From: Cryptomeria japonica
Taxonomy: Eukaryota > Streptophyta > Pinopsida > Cupressales > Cupressaceae
NCBI RefSeq assembly: GCF_030272615.1
Contig: NC_081408.1
Location: forward strand, 60,596,114 to 60,660,113
Length of the DNA stretch: 64,000 bases
Reading direction: 5' to 3'
Position numbers and translations under genes: made by a program. The notes beneath the pieces are model-generated. The model was not told the origin of the DNA and did no database searches. It worked only from the letters and a program-made list of their open reading frames with translations. Each line of letters begins with the position of its first letter. Position 1 is the first letter of the stretch. Of the stretch, positions 21,831 through 32,544 are shown piece by piece.

Positions 21831-22240
21831 TTTTGGGAGTTGTACTTTGATGTCTCCTATACACAACATGGATTAGGTGTTGGAATTTTGTTCATCACAC
21901 CTCAAGGACACACAATTCTAAAATCATAAATATTGTCCTTCCAATGCACAAACAATACTACGAAATATGAGGCATTGGTTATTGAGATCAAAATGGCCAT
22001 TGAATGGAACATCAAAGAATTGCATGATTATGGTGATTCATAGCTCATAATCAACTAGATAAATAATGATTATCAAACCAAGGATAACAAGTTGATGTAC
22101 TATAAACAACTATTTGAATAATTTAAAGAACACTTTGAAGAAATATCATTCACACAAATCCCACAAAATGAGAACAAAGCAGCAAATGCAATGGCTACAA
22201 TAGCATCTCTTTTGTAGAATCAAGAGAATCAACAATGTTA
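21831..22240 (+). pseudogene. Element C second (archaeal-type) RNase H
   Basis: The sequence WELYFDVSYTQHGLGVGILF followed by TPQGHTI matches the start of the extra RNase H of Tat elements (W-x-L-Y-F-D-G-S, then G-x-G-x-G). The Gly of D-G-S is Val here. Later motifs are TNNTTKYEALVIEIKMAIE, LHDYGDS followed by a stop, and NKAANAMATIASLL, the degenerate A-D-A-L-A-x-L-A motif. This dual RNase H arrangement assigns element C to the Tat/Ogre lineage. Stops interrupt it at least four times. Confidence 0.88.
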
Positions 22241-23554
22241 CGAATTCCTGGTGGAAGATATTTTGCATCCTACTGTTGAATCCCAAAATAATCACATGAT
22301 TTTCCATATATCTAGAACTGATCAATCCTTATATAGCCAAACTTATCGATACTTAAAAGAGAATATCCTTCCTCCTGACCTATCTCGCAATCAAAAGAGA
22401 AATTTTATTCATCAATCATCCCGATATGCTATAACTGTTGATACCTTATATAGATGAGGTCTAGATGGAACTCTACTAATATGTCTCAAACAAGAGGCAT
22501 CTGAGAAAGTTCTTTATTAAAGTCCATGCAGGTATTTGTGGCACACACTCAAGTGGTTTAACATTGGATAAGAAACTTATTCGATTGGGTTACTATTGGC
22601 CTACTATGGAGAGAGATTCATTTACATATGCCAAGAAATGCAAATGATGTCAGATCCATGGGTCTCATCCACACACTAGCACAAGAACTACATCCTATGG
22701 CAGCATCATGGGCATTCTCCCAATGGGGTCTTGACCTAGTGGGTAAGATAAATCCTTCATCTTCTAATGGACATAAGTTCATTTTGACTGCTACTGAGAA
22801 CTTTACTAAATGGATTGAAGTAGTGCCTTTGACAAAGGTGACAAGAAAGAAAATATTATCATTTATTATGAATTGCATAATCTATCGCTATGGAGTCCCT
22901 ATGACTATCATTACAGATAATGGGAGGCCATTTAAGATTCAAGATGTGAAGGAACTGTGTGAGTGATTTCATACCCAACATAGGTTTTCTACACCTATTA
23001 TCCATAGGGAAATGGTCAAGATGAGGTGTCGAATAAGACAATCCTAAAGATCCTGAAGAAAATAGTCAATGAAGCTGGTAAAGCCTGGCATATTCAGCTA
23101 AATCCCGCTCTTTGGGCATATTGAACTAGCATCTGCACACTAACAGTGGAAAATCCATATTATTTAGTCTATGCATGAAAAGCCATATTACCAGTATAAG
23201 TAGAGATACCTTCTCTACAAGTATCCTTGAAAGGTCTTATTCTAGAGGAAGAACAACGAGTCTCTAGACTTCAAGAACTTGAGCTGATTTAGGAGCGTCA
23301 CCAAAATAATTCAGATCATTTGAAAGCATACCAACAAAGAATGGCAAGAAGTTTTAACCACATAGTTAAGCCACACATTTTTCAGATTGGAGATCTAGTT
23401 CTAAGAGAAAATCCATGAAATCAACAAGATTGAGAAAAGAAAGGTAAATTTGAGCCAAACCAGTTAGGTCCTCTTGTCATGGTAGCAACATATGGTTCAG
23501 GAGCATACAAATTATCTACACAAGAAGGAGATTGGTTCAATGAGCCTATCAATA
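22241..23554 (+). pseudogene. Element C integrase
   Basis: A degraded HHCC zinc finger (AGICGTHSSGLTLDKKL, then KKCK, a stop and CQIHG) leads into the rve core. In the frame from 22628 the core shows WAFSQWGLDLVGKI with the first Asp, GHKFILTATENFTKWIEVVP, and ITDNGRPF with the second Asp. The Glu-bearing NGQDEVSNKTI follows after a stop and frame change. The C-terminal part includes FQIGDLVLRENP and GSGAYKLSTQEGDWFNEPIN, where element B interrupts. The last residues of Pol lie at 27234-27263. Confidence 0.9.
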
Positions 23555-24345
23555 TGATGCAGGAGCATCCCTGATCAATGAGCAATCTTGCATCAACCAA
23601 AAATATATCCTTTCAATTTTGTTCTTGTTTAGTTCGTTGTGCAGTTTTATGTGTTCTTACTAGTTGGTATCGGTAGTTGCTTTCTTTTCATGGAAGATAT
23701 TATTTTTGGTTTCTAGGCTAGTTCATGTGCTTAATTCCATATTTTTAGTTCATTTGGGTTCTTTTCTAGTCAATTATTACTTTTAATTGACTGTTTTTGG
23801 GTTCTGGAACAGTCCTTGTGGTTACTGGTTGGTTTTCCTTCATTATCAGCATGATTCTTGGTGTGTGGATCTATTTCAAGTCTTGTCTGATGTTTTTTAG
23901 CATGTGGCAATCTTCTTGCTAAACCACACTTTGTGGTTGTTATTTTCTAGAAATATTTCTTAATTCTTAGGGCTGACCTAATTACACGTTTCATTTTCCT
24001 GCATTGGTAAATGTAATCTTATGAGGGCAACCCGGATATGTTCCGACGGGTATAAATATGATATTATGTAATCATTTGTAGGGACACAGGAAGTATAATT
24101 GAGAATAAGGATTGAGATTCACATTTAGTGATCCAGTTGATTCTTTGAGTCTCGGTTGGATTGTATTTGGCTTGAATCCTGCATGTAACTGATTAACTGT
24201 TAGATGTTCTTTGGTGATTATATGATGATAACCGAATGGTTTCCAAGAGTTCTAAGGCAATAATATGATCTATTTATGTAATCTATTCTTGCTGCATAAG
24301 TCGGTCAGCTCTCTTTTGAGGGTTTCACCAGTTATGGCTACATCA
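23555..24345 (+). repeat. 5' LTR of element B
   Basis: The 791-bp LTR opens TGATGCAGGAGCATCC and closes GGCTACATCA. It is collinear with 26406-27228, with frequent substitutions, so the insertion is old. It contains GGGTATAAATATG near 24050, a plausible + strand TATA box. The other copy has GGGTATAAATGTG. Confidence 0.92.
24050..24058 (+). promoter_or_regulatory. Candidate TATA box in element B 5' LTR
   Basis: TATAAATA-type sequence lies at about two thirds of the LTR length. It is matched at the same place in the 3' LTR (about 26912), where the sequence is TATAAATG. Confidence 0.5.
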
Positions 24346-24347
24346 AA

Positions 24348-24359
24348 TGGCATCAAAGC
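24348..24359 (+). other. Primer binding site of element B
   Basis: TGGCATCAAAGC lies two bases after the 5' LTR. It differs at two positions from the initiator Met-tRNA complement TGGTATCAGAGC. Confidence 0.75.
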
Positions 24360-24419
24360 TGGTTGTGACCTGGCTGGTGGAAGAGTTGTTTGCAAAACCC
24401 TAAGGCATTCCTTTGGGTA

Positions 24420-25480
24420 GACAAATCACTGATTGGAGGCAGGTTGTGCGTGTGTTGAATAGATTGCCAAGGAGAGGCAATTAAAACTAGTATTCAGATC
24501 ATCGAGTTGAGGTAGTTCACTAGAGTGGAAGAGGGGATGCTCGCTAAAAGGACAAACCCTCGGAGGGTAGAGCAGATGATGGAGGACTTCAAGAATGAAG
24601 TGAGGAATCCAGAATGCTTTGGCTAGTTTGTGAAGGAACCTTGAATCTAAGGATGAGTATGAGGAAGTCAGTGAAGAGCTTGAAGAAGCCGAAGGACCAG
24701 AAGATGAAAGAGACAAAATATTCCTGAGAGTAGTGGCACAAGCAAGTAAATTTCACAAAATCAAAGTTTCAAACTATTCTAGAGCGCTGAACCTAGAGGA
24801 TCTAATCGATTAGATCAAAGAGTTGGAGGATTACTTAGAGTTTAAGGATGTCAAGGACTCACAGAGAGTTTATTTGGCATAGACTAAGTTGAAAGGGCAT
24901 GTTTCCTTATGGTGGAAATAATTGCAGAAAGACAAAGTAGAGAATGGTGAATTAAAGATTAGTCAATGGAGACATATGGTTGCAAGATTGAAGGACAAGT
25001 TCATACTAGGAGACTATAAGGTGGAATTGTTTAAGAAGTTGTAGAACTTGAAATAGAGAAACATGTCTTTGAAAGAATATACTGAGGAATCCTACAAGGT
25101 AATGATTAGGTCTAGACATGGAGACATGGATAGAGAAAAGGTGGCGAGGTACATAAATGGACTTGCATTTAACATTCAGGATGAGATGAGTATGTTGAGG
25201 ATTTCCACAGTGGAAGAAGATTACTAGTATGCTTTGAAGGTTGAGGAGAATGTGAGAAGAAGACAACAAAATAACCCTAGAGTGAAGGAGAAATTCAAAG
25301 GATAGATGAGTACAAAGAAGTAGAAATGAGTTGAGGAAGATGAGTCAAAACCTAAGTGGAGTAAAGAACTGGAACAGAAAACATAGAGGAAAGGTAGTAG
25401 CAGTACCAGTCGATAATTCCTCGACAAATGTTTTAAGTGTGGAGAAACCGGACATAGATTCTATAAATGTAAGCAGGGAT
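24420..25480 (+). pseudogene. Element B Gag remnant
   Basis: In one frame, broken by many stops, the sequence shows a chromovirus Gag. Visible parts are FHKIKVSNYSRALNLEDLID, LKGHVSLWWK, ISQWRHMVARLKDKFILGDY, SLKEYTEESYKVMIRS and KVARYINGLAFNIQDEM, then a basic region and the zinc knuckle CFKCGETGHRFYKC with all four ligands. Most stops are TAG at places where Gln would fit, for example beside KKL, NLK and FKG. The frame runs directly into the protease. Confidence 0.85.
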
Positions 25481-26240
25481 TGGTGATAAGTTATGTGGCA
25501 AATGAGGAACTAGAAGGTGAAGGTACCACATCTGACTGTGCACCAGAGCAAGGAGAATCCCTTATGTTAAGAAGAAAGGATACCAGATCTACTCAAAGGA
25601 AGAGTCTATTTCGGACTATCTACAAATCAAGTGGTAAGTGTTGCAAGGTTATTGTGGATACCGAGAGTACTGATAATCTAGTATTTGAGGAGATGGTTGT
25701 GAATATTGGATTGAAGAGTCTTGAGTATCCTTGTCCTTATGAGGTAAGTTGGTTACAAGATGATCAGAAGATAGAATTGAAGGAGGAGTGTTTGGTGAAT
25801 TTTAATATTGGGCCTTTTAGGGATGAGGTCTTGTGTGATATTGTATTTATGAGTGCTTTTCATGTCTTGTTGGGAAGACCTTAGCAGTTTGATAGAGGAG
25901 TTTATGACTGTAGAAGAAACCTAGTCACTATTGAGAAGGATGGACAAAATTTCACTTTGATCTCTTTGAAGGAAAAAGAGAAGAAGGTGAAGAATCTGAA
26001 CCTTGGAAAAAGTTGCAATACTAAGAAACTGGTTACAGAGGTTATACCAAAGGGTGACATGAGTCCGCAGAAGGAACTGGCAGATGAGCTTGATGGACAT
26101 ATGGAACTAGATGATAGAGAGCTTATGGAGACAAACTGGATGAAGTCTTGTGGCAGAAACAAATCATAGTTGCAGAAGAAAGAGAGAAGTAAACAGAGAC
26201 AATGTGCAGATCTGAAGTAAAGAAATATAAGCAAAGAGAG
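25480..26240 (+). pseudogene. Element B aspartic protease remnant
   Basis: The open frame 25480-25884 carries KVIVDTESTDNLVFEEMV. The family active site is D-S/T-G-S-T-x-N, so the catalytic Asp is kept but the Gly is Glu (GAG). Downstream are CDIVFMSAFHVLLGRP, a TAG stop, then QFDRGVYDCRRNLVTIEKDG, the standard chromovirus protease C-terminus. The Lys/Glu-rich tail runs on to about 26.2 kb. No RT follows before the 3' LTR. Confidence 0.88.
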
Positions 26241-26405
26241 TCAAGGGGTTAGAGAAGTTGGTTGATAATCTAGAGGAGCTAAAGAATAGATTGGTAGATA
26301 AGGAAGATGTTTGGATCAGAAATGAGCATGGGATATTTATTCTGAATCCTTTTAGATTTTCATGAGTTGCTTCTCATGGAACATCTTCTTTCTACCTGGG
26401 GTGTC

Positions 26406-27228
26406 TGATGCAGGAGCATCCTCGGTCGATGAGAAATCTTGCATCAACCTAAAATATTTCCTTTCAGTTTTGTTCTAGTTTAGTTCATTGTGCAGTTTTC
26501 TATGTTCTTACCGGTTGGTATCGGTAGTTGCTTGCTTTTCATGGAAGATATTATTTTTGGTTTCTAGGCTAGTTTGTGTGCTTAATTCTATATTTTCAAT
26601 TCATTTGGGTTATTTTCTAGTCATTTATCACTTCTGAATGACTATTTCTGGGTTCCGGGATAGTTCTTGTGCTTACCAGTTGGTTTTCCTTCATTATCAA
26701 AGCATTTCTTGGCATGTGGATCTATTTTGGGTCTTGTGTGATGTTCTTTGGCATGTGGCTGACCTTCCTATTGAACTGCACTTCATGTCTATTATTTTTT
26801 GGAAATATTTCTTAATTCTTAGGGCCGACCTAATTACACATTTCATTTTCCTACATTGGTAAATGTAATCTTATAAGGTCGACCCAAATATTTTTTGGTG
26901 GGTATAAATGTGATATTATGTAATCATTTGTAGGGGCAGAGGAAGTAGAATTGAGAATAAGGATTGAGATTTGCATTTAGTGATCTGGTTGATTCTTTGA
27001 GTCCTAGTTGGATTGTATTTGGCATGAAGCCTGCATATAACTGGTTAACTATCAAATGTTCTTTGATGATTAAATGATGATAACATGATGGTTTATGGAA
27101 GTTCTAAGGCAATAATATGATCTATCTATGTAATCTTGCTATGTTTTCAAGTTTCTTTTGTTGTGTTACTCTTGCTGCATAAGCTAGCCAGCTCTCTTTT
27201 GAGGGTTTCACCGGTTATGGTTGCATCA
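26406..27228 (+). repeat. 3' LTR of element B
   Basis: The 823-bp LTR opens TGATGCAGGAGCATCC and closes GGTTGCATCA, followed by target duplication CAATA. The preceding bases (CTACCTGGGGTGTC) make only a weak polypurine tract. It holds about 30 bp not present in the 5' copy, around 27136-27160. Confidence 0.92.
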
Positions 27229-27233
27229 CAATA

Positions 27234-27263
27234 CTATGAATCTAAAAAAATTCTATGCTTAAA
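27234..27263 (+). pseudogene. Last residues of element C Pol
   Basis: Immediately after the CAATA duplication the frame reads TMNLKKFYA and a stop, completing the integrase C-terminus interrupted at 23554. The Y-L-K-K-Y-Y-like ending is typical for plant Ty3/gypsy Pol. Confidence 0.8.
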
Positions 27264-29320
27264 AGTATCAGCAGAAAGAGAAAATACCACAAAAATAATG
27301 AAAAAGCAAAAAAATAGCTTAAAAATAAAATAAAAAAGCAGCAAAAATCCCTAAAAAGCATAAAAAGAGAAAATACAAAAACAATGAAAAACAATGAAAA
27401 TAGTTATAAAAAAATCAAATATGGAAAAAATGTAATAAACTTAGATAGTGAAAACCTGGTAAACAAGCACTATCTAAAAGTGGGCTCTTCCATCTATGAG
27501 ATCGCTTTGCACATCTCTCCATCCTATCATATCCATCCATCCTCGTGTATCCATCTTATCTTTCACATTCATTACTCTAAACCATTAGTAGGAAATATGC
27601 ATCTTATCAAACAGTTATCAATCTTTGATATACTTATCGTAGTCATTGTCTTAGATTTTATCAGAATCAATCAATCTGCAATTGTATCTCACCATGGTTT
27701 GGATCATCCTTCGTACATCCATAATAAATATTGTTTCCATTGGGGGAAAAATCCTAAACTCCTTTTGTTAAGGGTATCTTTAAAAGCTTCAAAAATCCAA
27801 AAACATTCGGAAAACTTAGAAAAACCAAAAATACCTAGGGTTTTGAAACATACGATAAACAACAAGGCAATGAAGATCAAGGCATTTGTAACAACTGGAT
27901 CATGAAATTCAGATTACAAATATTCAACTAGCAAGTAACGAAGGATTATCAATGATCAATCATCAACATGATTATAGTGGTTAATGACCATGAGAACATA
28001 TGTATGACTCACAAGATTCAGTGTTTATATCTTGATTTTCATTAATCATGTGCCTTACGCAACTCGATGATATCTAAGACTAGAGGAGATATGATGGGGC
28101 ATGAATATTTTCTTTGTTTGCTATTTGTGGTTTATCTCTTGGTAAGGTATGTACTTGTCTAATGATATTATTGGCAAAAGATCATGGAGGATCGACGTTC
28201 CGAGTCATGCATGAAAGGGGATAATTCTTGTCTGTTCTGCAAGATATACACAAGTCAACTTTATTCATTATATCAAGTTGCTTGTATAAACTTGCTATAT
28301 CAAAATCCATGTAAGAAGCACTCAAGTTAGCTTGAATCATTATGTCAAGTTGCTTGTATTTTCTTACAACATTTAAAAGCTCACTGATGAAATAAAGTAT
28401 TGTTACAAGAAAGCATGTGAGGAATGGAAGTATCATTTTAGTTAGATCATTTAGATTCATTTATCATCTGCATTATAACAATTCATTTATCAGTTGCATT
28501 ATAAGCATTTCATCTGAGATCAAGAGTCATAAATAAAGATTGAGTATATTTGAACACAAAAACAAAAAATAATTACATTGATCATGATAAATTGCATTAG
28601 ATTGCATTTTAATTAGGTTCATTTCATCATTTAAATCATTAGGTTTGCATTTCATTCACTATTCATCATTTATGAGATACATTCATTTCAATCATATTAG
28701 GTTTGCATTCATAGTCATTTGTATTCATCATTATCATCAAATTATCATTAGTTTCATTTTTCATTAATCCTATTATTGTTCCATCATTATTTATATCTCA
28801 TCATTTAATCATTATAAGCTTTTACATTTACATCCATAATCATCAAATCAAAAATCAAATGCATATCAAGTAAATCATTTCATCATCTTATCATCACATG
28901 CATAGACATTAAGGAATAGAAATAAACATCCATTTACATATATAATCATTTTCATATAGATTAAGTAAATCAATTTATATTTTTATCATTTTCATATAGA
29001 TCATGTCAAGCATATATAAATATCATCACATCACATAGCTCATCATCATATCATCAAGATAACATCATAGAATATAAAGGAAAAGAAAGATCATCATTAC
29101 ATCATCCATGAAATCACTACATATATAGATCAATAAAGTATCATCCATGTAATCAATGCATATAAGTCATCACCATCATAGTAGCATGTATAATAAATCA
29201 TGAATCATCTATATCATATAGTGTCCATGTCTGCATATCATCATAAAATAATAAAAATTTCAAGTATACAATAATATCCAAGAAATAATCAATAATATAC
29301 AAATGTCTCATAATATCAAA
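27264..29320. other. Element C region between Pol and the antisense relic
   Basis: The region holds an A-rich stretch (27240-27420), then CT-rich sequence with GATCGCTTTGCACATCTCTCC. An open frame of 173 residues on the + strand (27384-27905) resembles nothing I know, and its His/Ile/Ser bias suggests chance. The part from about 28560 is a long TCAT-rich low-complexity tract. Tat/Ogre elements are known to have long non-coding regions here. Confidence 0.6.
28560..29320. repeat. TCAT-rich low-complexity tract
   Basis: Roughly 750 bases are dominated by irregular ATCAT, TTCAT and ATATCA words without a fixed period. This looks like a decayed simple-sequence region in the 3' part of element C. 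Confidence 0.8.
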
Positions 29321-29329
29321 TCAAGTCTC

Positions 29330-31382
29330 ATGGCTTCCCTGTACTGCTCCTGCCTAACTTTGTATATCTCTGTGGCTATGGGAAAGATGATCCTCCAAAT
29401 GGCCCTGCTCCTTGATCCCCACTTCTTTGAGGAGGTCCCATAACCCAACCACTGCTAGTATCCATCTTGTCAGATGCAGGAGTATTCGCATACCTCCCTA
29501 CTCTCTGGCTCTTAGAGACTAGATCCTCGTATTGTCATCGTCAATATGTTGTCTCCTTCCCAACTCGATACAATGTTCTAATAGTATCAATTGAGAGAGA
29601 TCTAGAACCAACCTACTGAATATGATTCAGAGTAGCTTGTGTATCCTAGTATCTCCTCATAGCTCCATCTCTCTCAATAGTGAGTGTCTGAACCTATGCC
29701 TTGAGCTGATCAATTTGTGCTCTAAGGTCATCTATGCTCTCCTGATGTGACACATCCTACTGAGGTATATCCTGCATGTCTTCATCATCATCTCCCTCTC
29801 CACCTGCTAGAGTCTCCACCCAAGTAGCTCTCATAATTTGCCACCAAATAAGGGGCACATGATCCTTTGAATCCTCCTCCGCCTCATCCTAACCACCTTG
29901 AGCTACAATCACCCCTAGATCTAGATGGATCTGACCAAAATCAATCCCTCTCCCTCGACCTCTATCCAATCCTCCGCCTTTGTCTAATTTTGGACAGGGT
30001 AATCATCTCGCTACTCCAAACCCTCCTCCACCTATGTCTTTCCCAATCTGGCTTGCATCTCTCCCTACCATAGGAAGTGGCCTCCCAACTCTCCCAACCT
30101 ATTCAAAAGGTCCTCCTCGGACTCCCACCCATCCTCCTCTACATCCTTGTTTCCCTCCTCTCCCATCTCCACCCTCATCCCCCCATCTCCCCCGGCCTCT
30201 CATGTATCTCTAAGCTCTTGCCTTTGTCTTTTCCGTCAGATAGCAGGATCACTTGAATCATCCTCCTCATCTCCTAAATTGGCAGAGGGTATATAGGAGC
30301 ATAATGCATGAAAAGGGGTGTACAAGAAGGTACTAAGTGTAATATGTTGTAATCCCCACATCCACAATTTGTGATCTCAAATCATATGCTACAATTAGAA
30401 CAACCAAAAACTCTGCATATTCTATCTCAAAAGATAATGAAGCCCCCCAATCTCTCCTATCCTTGTGTTGTCATGCATACACAGTGACACCAGAAGGCAT
30501 ATGTTGAATAATACCAAACTGTTTCAAAATACGACCAAATAGTTGTATCTAGATGATTTAGGGAGTGCGACCAATCAAATACCTATTCTGCAAAATCAAT
30601 GGCAACATCTGAGTGTCCTCTAGCCAAAGCTCACAATCAATTTATGGCCTCCACATCACAGTGTCCATAGAATCTAAAACCCATCGCCAATACTCAAGCT
30701 TACCCAGCTTAGGCTGAGTAATGATACCTCTCTACAAATATACAAATGGTTGTGCATCACCACAAAGATTATCATGAATAAGCTGGGTAACAGCAATGTG
30801 CTTCCAGCACCAAACCTGAAGTAGTGTGTATCCAAAAGAGAGACTAGCTCTGCCATCATAAACAACCTAATTTAGATCATGATATAAATGTGCAAGAACA
30901 GACACACCCCATGCATACCAAGTACGATGCTACATTATACTCTGCAAGATCCCTCCCCATCCAATAGAAAAACTTTGAGATCTCCTATCAGAATAAATAA
31001 ACCCGCTAATCAAGCCTGCAAGAACCACTAGGAGAGTCTCATAATGCATGATCATGTCCTCCCATCAAATCTCCCCCCCATCGAAGCTCTCATCACCAAA
31101 CATTGTCATGCATGCCTCAGTCCCACCAAGATCCTGGTGGTCCTACTAGACAAGCTCTCTAGTCACAGGGATGTGGAGGATCCTATAGACATCCTCGAGT
31201 ATCACACTAATCTCACCAGTGGGTAGGTGAAATGTGTTATGCTCACTATGCCATCTCTCAGCTAATGCAATCAAAAAACCCCTATTATGTGTAATATTTG
31301 GCATGTATAAGAGGTGACATAATCCATAGGCATCAATATGTCTAATCTCATCCTGAGTCAACTATGGGACTAAATGACGCAT
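29330..31382 (-). pseudogene. Plant mobile domain (PMD) protein relic, antisense in element C
   Basis: Read on the minus strand from about 31382, one frame with many stops gives a PMD protein (MAIN/MAIL1-related, the 'aminotransferase-like' plant mobile domain). Motifs are DEIRHIDAYGLCHLLYMP, ALAERWHSEHNTFHLPTGEI and SVILEDVYRILHIPVT, then WCWKHIAVTQL, PKLGKLEYWRWVLDSMD, MWRP and LFGRILKQFGIIQHMPSG. A charged region follows, then a coiled-coil-like tail (ESIDDLRAQIDQLKA, TLTIERDGAMRRY) and a Gly/Ser/Pro-rich end near 29340. Full length would be around 680 residues. Tat/Ogre elements are known to carry extra antisense frames between Pol and the 3' LTR, and PMD has been linked to transposons, so this is probably element cargo. 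Confidence 0.85.
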
Positions 31383-31591
31383 TGCCGGGAATTTTTCCCA
31401 ACACTAGAGAACATCTAGTTTTTCCTATTTAATCAGACAAGTTTTCTATCAATCATCTATTCTATCAATCAAATCAATATTCACTCAAATCTTTTCTATC
31501 AAGAAAATCGGGCTATCAATCAAATAATCAACACATCAAGCTCTTCATCAAGACTAAATCGGTCTCTTTGAGCTTCTATTAAACAATTTAT

Positions 31592-31660
31592 CTACTCAAT
31601 CAATCAATGATCTATCTATTCAATCAATCAATGATCTATCTATTCAATCAATCAATAATC
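31592..31660. repeat. 24-bp tandem repeat, about 2.8 copies
   Basis: The unit CTATTCAATCAATCAATGAT plus CTAT repeats at 31592, 31616 and 31640, with a C-for-T change in the first unit. It lies within a larger CAATCA-rich zone. Confidence 0.9.
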
Positions 31661-31789
31661 AAATAAATTGTCAGACAAATCACACATCAATCATCTAATC
31701 AAATTCGTCTGATTGAATTTTAACATTGCCAAAATCACAAAAATTCAATTTTGAACAAAAGCGCTATCCTATTCAACATGGGCAGTAAA

Positions 31790-32080
31790 ACATACAAAAG
31801 TGCTAAACCAGAAGTAAAATACGTGAATATAATGAGCAAACACGCTAAACAAGGTGAATGTGCTAACATAGCAGTCAAAAGAGCTAATGTATTAAGCATT
31901 GGTTCTAAACCTTCAAATGCGCTAACAAACCTAGCAAAGGCATTACCATACAAGTCAAATGCGCTAAACTTTCAGATGCATGAACTGAAACAACATATGC
32001 AGTCAAAACCTAAACAAATGTGCTAAAATGAAATGTCAGAAATCAAAAAAAATTAAACTACCCTAAAAACGTGCTAAAAA
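31790..32080. repeat. Cluster of dispersed (G/C/T)GCTAA words
   Basis: About eight GCTAA words, mostly GTGCTAA or GCGCTAA, occur within roughly 290 bp at irregular 20-60 base intervals. They are separated by A-rich sequence that shares loose similarity, suggesting a decayed tandem repeat of 30-40 bp. Confidence 0.55.
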
Positions 32081-32530
32081 AACATGAAAACTTGTATGGA
32101 AAGCTACAAAACAAGGTCAAGATAGGTCACTCACTAGTGGGTCATACTCAATAGGTTTTTGGTATCGGGGAATGCACTCCAATCAATGGCTCTTGAATGA
32201 GATCACCATTTTGCTAGCTCAACACTCTAATTTCTTTTCTCTCCAAAAGCTCACGATTTTGCAAATGAGGATAAATTTGCCCTAGGTTAATTTAATTATT
32301 TCGAAAGTGGGGCAATTTTATTTATTTTTCAAAAATGAATTTAATTGAGAGGCCTATGTTTAGTCAAATATTTTCAATCAATTATTGTGAGATCAATCGC
32401 TCAATCAAATTTTTCAACAATTCCATGATCAATCCCCCCAGGGGGCACACAATCAGGATTTTTATCTTCATTAGGTGCATTATCGAAACTTGATTCAATC
32501 TTTGAAACAATTTTGTCTCAACATCATTTC

Positions 32531-32544
32531 AAAGAGGGGCAAAA
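32531..32544 (+). other. Polypurine tract of element C
   Basis: AAAGAGGGGCAAAA lies directly before the TGTATACACA start of the LTR. Its position and purine content fit the plus-strand primer tract of a + strand Ty3/gypsy element. Confidence 0.85.

Larger units (their letters stand above)
23555..27228 (+). mobile_element. Chromovirus-like Ty3/gypsy element B, gag-protease only
   Basis: Two LTRs (23555-24345 and 26406-27228) flank about 2.06 kb. The target duplication is CAATA at 23550-23554 and 27229-27233, inside the integrase C-terminus of element C. The inside holds a Gag with one zinc knuckle and a protease ending at the LLGRP motif. RT, RNase H and integrase are absent, so the element is either internally deleted or a non-autonomous derivative. 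The primer site resembles the initiator-Met type used by many plant chromoviruses. Confidence 0.9.
31383..32530. other. Element C region between the PMD relic and the polypurine tract
   Basis: No coding frame is convincing. The stretch contains CAATCA-rich simple repeats (31440-31700), a cluster of GCTAA words (31790-32080) and ordinary AT-rich sequence. In orientation it would hold the promoter and leader of the antisense PMD frame, but I see no clear TATA box on the minus strand. Confidence 0.55.

Noticed and set aside
24300-24360. tRNA gene near the LTR/internal junctions
   Set aside because: The TGGTATCAGAGC-like words are primer sites complementary to the tRNA 3' end. No cloverleaf surrounds any of them.
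29867-30213. Proline-rich + strand open frames
   Set aside because: They are the reverse strand of the PMD relic's charged region, which has a recognised protein on the minus strand.
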